64,000 nt of DNA. Source: Methylocystis sp. (GTDB taxonomy: Bacteria; Pseudomonadota; Alphaproteobacteria; Rhizobiales; Beijerinckiaceae). The notes beneath the pieces were generated by a model. That model worked only from the letters and a program-made list of their open reading frames with translations. It ran no database searches and was not told where the DNA came from. The DNA lies in NCBI GenBank assembly GCA_002929055.1, contig PERY01000011.1, forward strand, positions 1 to 64,000, in the 5' to 3' direction. Below, piece by piece: positions 59,956 through 64,000 of this stretch. Both the position numbers and the translations under genes were made by a program. Each line of letters starts with the position of its first letter. Within the stretch, counting starts at the first letter, position 1.

Positions 59956-60261
59956 ATGCCCACTGTCACTATCCTTCCTTCCGGCAAGACCGTGGAGGCG
60001 GCGCCAGGCGTCCGTCTTCTCGACGCCTTGCTGGCCGCTGGCGAGGCTATCGCCACCAAATGCGGCGGCGAAGCGAAATGCGGCAAGTGCCATGTCTTCG
60101 TGCAGGAAGGAAAGAAGAGCCTCTCCAAGACGAGCCGCGACGAGAACGAAATGCTCGACTCGATTCCCGGCGTCGGCTCCAAATCGCGCCTTTCCTGCCA
60201 GGCCCTTCTCGGCGCCGAAAATGTAACTGTCGAATTGCTGGGCTTCGGCTCGGGGTTCTGA
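59956..60261 (+). CDS. Nif-associated [2Fe-2S] ferredoxin
   Basis: The 101-residue plant-type ferredoxin has the cluster loop ATKCGGEAKCGKCHVFV (C-x5-C-x2-C) and a fourth Cys in SRLSCQALLG near residue 82. The beta-grasp core opens PTVTILPSGKTVEAAPG. An insertion rich in S/K/D/E lies between the third and fourth Cys (SKTSRDENEML). It starts 31 bp after the DegT-like gene with AGGAG. It may supply electrons to nitrogenase or to maturation enzymes. Confidence 0.92.
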   Translation: MPTVTILPSGKTVEAAPGVRLLDALLAAGEAIATKCGGEAKCGKCHVFVQEGKKSLSKTSRDENEMLDSIPGVGSKSRLSCQALLGAENVTVELLGFGSGF

Positions 60262-60280
60262 TCAAGCAAAGGAGACAAAA

Positions 60281-60493
60281 ATGACCGACAAAATCCTCAT
60301 CCACGTCCGCTTCAACAACGACGGCACGGTGTCCGAGATCAGTGAGCGCCCCGCGGGGCTCTCTCCTCAGGAGTGGTTCACCAAACTGACCGAGAAAGCC
60401 GGCAGCGCCTTCCAGGCGCTCACCGGCGGGCGCGGCCTCTTCCGCGTCACGGCCGACGAGATCGCAGCGCTCAAGGCGGCGGTTCTGCAGTAG
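60281..60493 (+). CDS. Conserved small protein of the nif operon
   Basis: The 70-residue product starts after AAAGGAGA (MTDKILIHVRFNNDGTVSEI). Its sequence SERPAGLSPQEWFTKLTEKAG, in pieces, then GGRGLFRVTADEIAALKAAVLQ suggests a small alpha/beta domain with no Cys and no membrane segment. It sits between the ferredoxin and SIR2-like genes with tight spacing (19 and 36 bp). It is likely a nif-specific accessory protein. I recognise no named family. Confidence 0.75.
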   Translation: MTDKILIHVRFNNDGTVSEISERPAGLSPQEWFTKLTEKAGSAFQALTGGRGLFRVTADEIAALKAAVLQ

Positions 60494-60529
60494 CAATTGG
60501 CGTAAGACGACTGGCGAAAGGATGATGCG

Positions 60530-61414
60530 ATGATCGGTGAAGTTTCAGCTGCCTTTCGTCGAGGCGACGTCATCCCCTATCTCGGGCCGGGGGTCACCGG
60601 CCTGCCAGGGGAAGCGGCCCCTCCGTCGCTTCCCGAAAAGCTGGTGCAGGAGCTCGTCGCCGGCGCCACCGTCCCGCACAAGATTCGCAACAATCTCACG
60701 GCGGCGTCGCAGTACATCGAGAATTTCAAGCACCGCAAGACGCTCACCTGCCTGATGGCGAAAGCCTTCGCGAGCGACAGCGCACCCAGCGCGTTCCATC
60801 AATGGATCGCCGAGCAGAACCAGTTGCCGCTCGTGGTTCATGCCTGGTATGACGATCTCCTTCTGAAGGCATTCGCAAATCGCGATGATTGGGGCCTTGT
60901 CCAGGGCGTCACCCAGAGCGAACATTTCGGCGACTGGGTGAACTGGTTCCGGCCCGACGGCTCCCTCGTGCCGACGAAGGAATTCATCCGCGACGGCTCC
61001 GGGGCCAAAGCTCCCGCCGAGGCGCCGCAGGAGGCGCTCTCGTGGCGAACGCTCGTCTATGAACCGCTCGGCGGCGTGAAGCCTGCGTCGAACTTCATCG
61101 TATCGGACTCCGATTATGTCGAGGTTCTGACGGAAATCGACATTCAGACTCCGATCCCGGACCTGGTTCAGGACATCCGCAAGGGTCGAAGCTTCTTCTT
61201 CATCGGCTGCCGATTCACGAACCAACTCGAACGCAGCTTCGCCCGGCAAATCATGAAGCGTTCCTCCGATGTCCATTGGGCGGTCATCGACGGCGAATTG
61301 ACGAAGAATGAGGAGAAGTTTCTGCGCGAGCAGAACATCAAGCGGGTCGACGCGAGCCTCGCAGACTTCACGACCGCCCTCGTTGATTCGAACCTGGCCG
61401 CCGCGGCCGAATGA
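60530..61414 (+). CDS. SIR2-like NAD-binding-fold protein in the nif operon
   Basis: The 294-residue protein starts after AAAGGA. The opening AFRRGDVIPYLGPGVTGLPGEAAPPSLPEKLVQELV, described in pieces, resembles the SIR2 N-terminus in which a G-x-G loop binds NAD. VVHAWYDDLLLKAFANRD, PLGGVKPASNFIVSDSDYVEVL, and IPDLVQDIRKGRSFFFIGCRFTNQLE follow the order of SIR2_2-type proteins. It has no zinc Cys set and no fused effector domain. SIR2-like domains occur in deacylases and in NAD-depleting defence proteins; the operon position instead suggests a nitrogen-fixation link. Its activity cannot be predicted. Confidence 0.8.
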   Translation: MIGEVSAAFRRGDVIPYLGPGVTGLPGEAAPPSLPEKLVQELVAGATVPHKIRNNLTAASQYIENFKHRKTLTCLMAKAFASDSAPSAFHQWIAEQNQLPLVVHAWYDDLLLKAFANRDDWGLVQGVTQSEHFGDWVNWFRPDGSLVPTKEFIRDGSGAKAPAEAPQEALSWRTLVYEPLGGVKPASNFIVSDSDYVEVLTEIDIQTPIPDLVQDIRKGRSFFFIGCRFTNQLERSFARQIMKRSSDVHWAVIDGELTKNEEKFLREQNIKRVDASLADFTTALVDSNLAAAAE

Positions 61415-61433
61415 ACCTTCGGAAGGACAAAGA

Positions 61434-61766
61434 ATGATCGAAGACCTTCCGCAGGTTTTCAAATACCACGTCTTCACATGCTTCCAGCAGCGTCCGGCGG
61501 GACACCCGCGCGGAAGCTGCATGAGCGCCGGCGCCAAGCCGTTGTGGGACCGCCTGCAGGCGAAACTTACAGCCCAGCCGATGCCGGACGTCTCCGTCAC
61601 CGCCACCGGCTGCCTCGGCTTTTGCCGCGCAGGCCCGCTCATGGTGGTCTATCCGCAGGGCGTCTGGTACGTGCCGCGCACGGAAGCGGACATCGATGAA
61701 ATCATCCAGTCGCATTTCGTGGATGGAAAGCCGGTCGAGCGGCTCATCATCGTTCCGCAGCTCTGA
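61434..61766 (+). CDS. Thioredoxin-like [2Fe-2S] ferredoxin (Shethna-type)
   Basis: The 110-residue product starts at ATG 61434 behind GGAAGGA. It has YHVFTCFQQRPAGHPRGSCMSAGAKPLWDRL with two Cys (C...C about 12 apart), and TATGCLGFCRAGPLMVVYPQGVWY with the C-x3-C pair, described in pieces. This is the arrangement of thioredoxin-like 2Fe-2S ferredoxins. In Azotobacter the related FeSII protein protects nitrogenase from oxygen; most nif-linked members are electron carriers. It is the last gene of the rightward nif operon; a leftward terminator follows. Confidence 0.88.
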   Translation: MIEDLPQVFKYHVFTCFQQRPAGHPRGSCMSAGAKPLWDRLQAKLTAQPMPDVSVTATGCLGFCRAGPLMVVYPQGVWYVPRTEADIDEIIQSHFVDGKPVERLIIVPQL

Positions 61767-61779
61767 AAGCCGCGCCATG

Positions 61780-61808
61780 AAAAAAAGCCGCCAGAGCGAT
61801 CCGGCGGC
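61780..61808 (-). terminator. Intrinsic terminator downstream of the truncated haemoglobin gene
   Basis: Read leftward, GCCGCC/GGCGGC (61803-61808 with 61787-61792) and a 10-nt loop are followed by TTTTTTT. It lies 22 bp past the globin stop. It could also end the rightward nif operon, where the U-run is poor. Confidence 0.82.
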
Positions 61809-61830
61809 ATTCTTGTCTCTCGCTCGATGA

Positions 61831-62250
61831 TCAGACAGGAACGTTGGAGGGCCGCCCCTCAGCATCCTTGAAGGGGAACAGTCCAGACTGGAAGCACTGC
61901 GTCATATGCTCGGCGCGCGCGACCGCGGCCGCCGCGAGCGGCTCGGGCATCGTCTCTTTCGCCGTCTCGACAAAGAGCGACAGCCAGCGCGAGAAATGCT
62001 GCGGCTCAAGCGGCAGGTTCACATGGACGCCAAAAGGCGTGCCCTGATAGCGCGTCGTGCCCAGCAAGGCATGCGACCAGAAATTCGCAACGACATCGAG
62101 ATGCGGCTCGAGATCGGGTATCGCCCTGGCGAAAATCGGCCCCAGCAAGGGATCGGCGTCGCCCTTCTCATAGAAGCGCTTCACGCAGGCGCGGATCGCC
62201 GCCTCCGCAGCGTCAACGTCCACAGGCGCTTCCGTCACCATCGCTTCCAT
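61831..62250 (-). CDS. Group III truncated haemoglobin
   Basis: The 139-residue product from ATG 62250 has GGGAGG at good spacing; starts at 62271 or 62403 lack one. It is a 2-on-2 globin with AIRACVKRFYEKGDADPLLGPIFARAI, LEPHLDVVANFWSHALLGTTRYQGTPFGVHVNLPLEPQHFSRWL, described in pieces. PHL and the proximal-His region EPQHFSRWL are diagnostic for group III. It probably binds oxygen or NO. It shares a leftward unit with a receiver-domain gene under a sigma-54 promoter opposite nifH, which suggests a role in oxygen or NO handling during nitrogen fixation. Confidence 0.92.
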   Translation of the reverse strand: MEAMVTEAPVDVDAAEAAIRACVKRFYEKGDADPLLGPIFARAIPDLEPHLDVVANFWSHALLGTTRYQGTPFGVHVNLPLEPQHFSRWLSLFVETAKETMPEPLAAAAVARAEHMTQCFQSGLFPFKDAEGRPSNVPV

Positions 62251-62267
62251 CTCCGCCTCCCGTTGAA

Positions 62268-63946
<1,679 letters not shown>

Positions 63947-63958
63947 TCCACGCCAATC

Positions 63959-63982
63959 GCCCGGCTCCTCACGGAGCCGGGC
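63959..63982 (+). other. Stem-loop downstream of nifH
   Basis: A 10-bp perfect stem (GCCCGGCTCC / GGAGCCGGGC) with TCAC loop starts 13 bp past the nifH stop. No U-run follows, so it is probably an mRNA-stabilising or attenuating element between nifH and nifD rather than a terminator. Confidence 0.7.
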
Positions 63983-64000
63983 CTACCACCAGCCATATGA

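Overview
The window is GC-rich DNA from an alphaproteobacterium. The nif genes, oxygen-sensing type NifA, phasin, Tad pilus genes and tRNA context fit a nitrogen-fixing Rhizobiales/Hyphomicrobiales member, most likely a type II methanotroph (Methylocystis/Methylosinus-like). That assignment is an inference from gene content, because no methane-oxidation gene lies in the window.

Layout. 1-6.9 kb: the tail of a TadG-like pilus protein, a Tat-exported OpgG/OpgD glucan protein, a glycosyltransferase, an orphan molybdate-binding ModA, dusA and cobS. 6.9-18.4 kb: a Tad/Flp pilus locus. A leftward operon cpaB-cpaC-cpaD-cpaE-cpaF-tadB-tadC, a prepilin peptidase and one Flp pilin face a rightward trio (secretin N-domain protein and two TadE/F-type minor pilins). 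18.4-28.5 kb: housekeeping genes (phosphomannomutase, hrpB helicase, Tim44-like protein, ABC-F ATPase, tRNA-Glu) plus a DUF2235 hydrolase and a retropepsin-like protease. A palindromic repeat is inserted in frame in hrpB. 28.5-32.3 kb: a small surface-modification island next to the tRNA (phage-like protein, one GT2, two FkbM methyltransferases). 32.4-38.8 kb: signalling genes (a large hybrid kinase, a receiver/pseudokinase coupled to a TadG-like protein, an EAL phosphodiesterase). 38.8-45.8 kb: an exopolysaccharide locus with homologues of NfrB, WecB and NfrA, plus a previously unlisted 52-aa membrane protein. 45.8-52 kb: a YbaY-like protein, metallopeptidase, diguanylate cyclase, leuC, Rsm22-type methyltransferase, VOC protein, rplS, phasin and dodecin.

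52-64 kb: a nitrogen-fixation cluster. nifA reads left. A long rightward operon carries nifB-fdxN-hesB-TPR-LRV-nifZ-nifZ-nifT-DUF6129-like-DegT-like-fdx-small protein-SIR2-like-fdx. A leftward pair (atypical receiver and group III truncated haemoglobin) then diverges from nifH. I find sigma-54 -24/-12 elements for nifA, nifB, nifH and the receiver/globin pair, and one NifA-type TGT-N10-ACA site in each divergent region, which suggests co-regulation of all four units.

The most interesting candidates are: (i) the uncharacterised nif accessory proteins, above all a DegT-fold protein lacking the PLP lysine and a SIR2-like protein; (ii) the sigma-54-driven receiver lacking its phospho-Asp, paired with a truncated haemoglobin opposite nifH; (iii) the compact NfrA/NfrB/WecB polysaccharide locus close to c-di-GMP enzymes; (iv) the mobile palindrome inside hrpB. 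No CRISPR array, insertion sequence, prophage or rRNA operon was seen.
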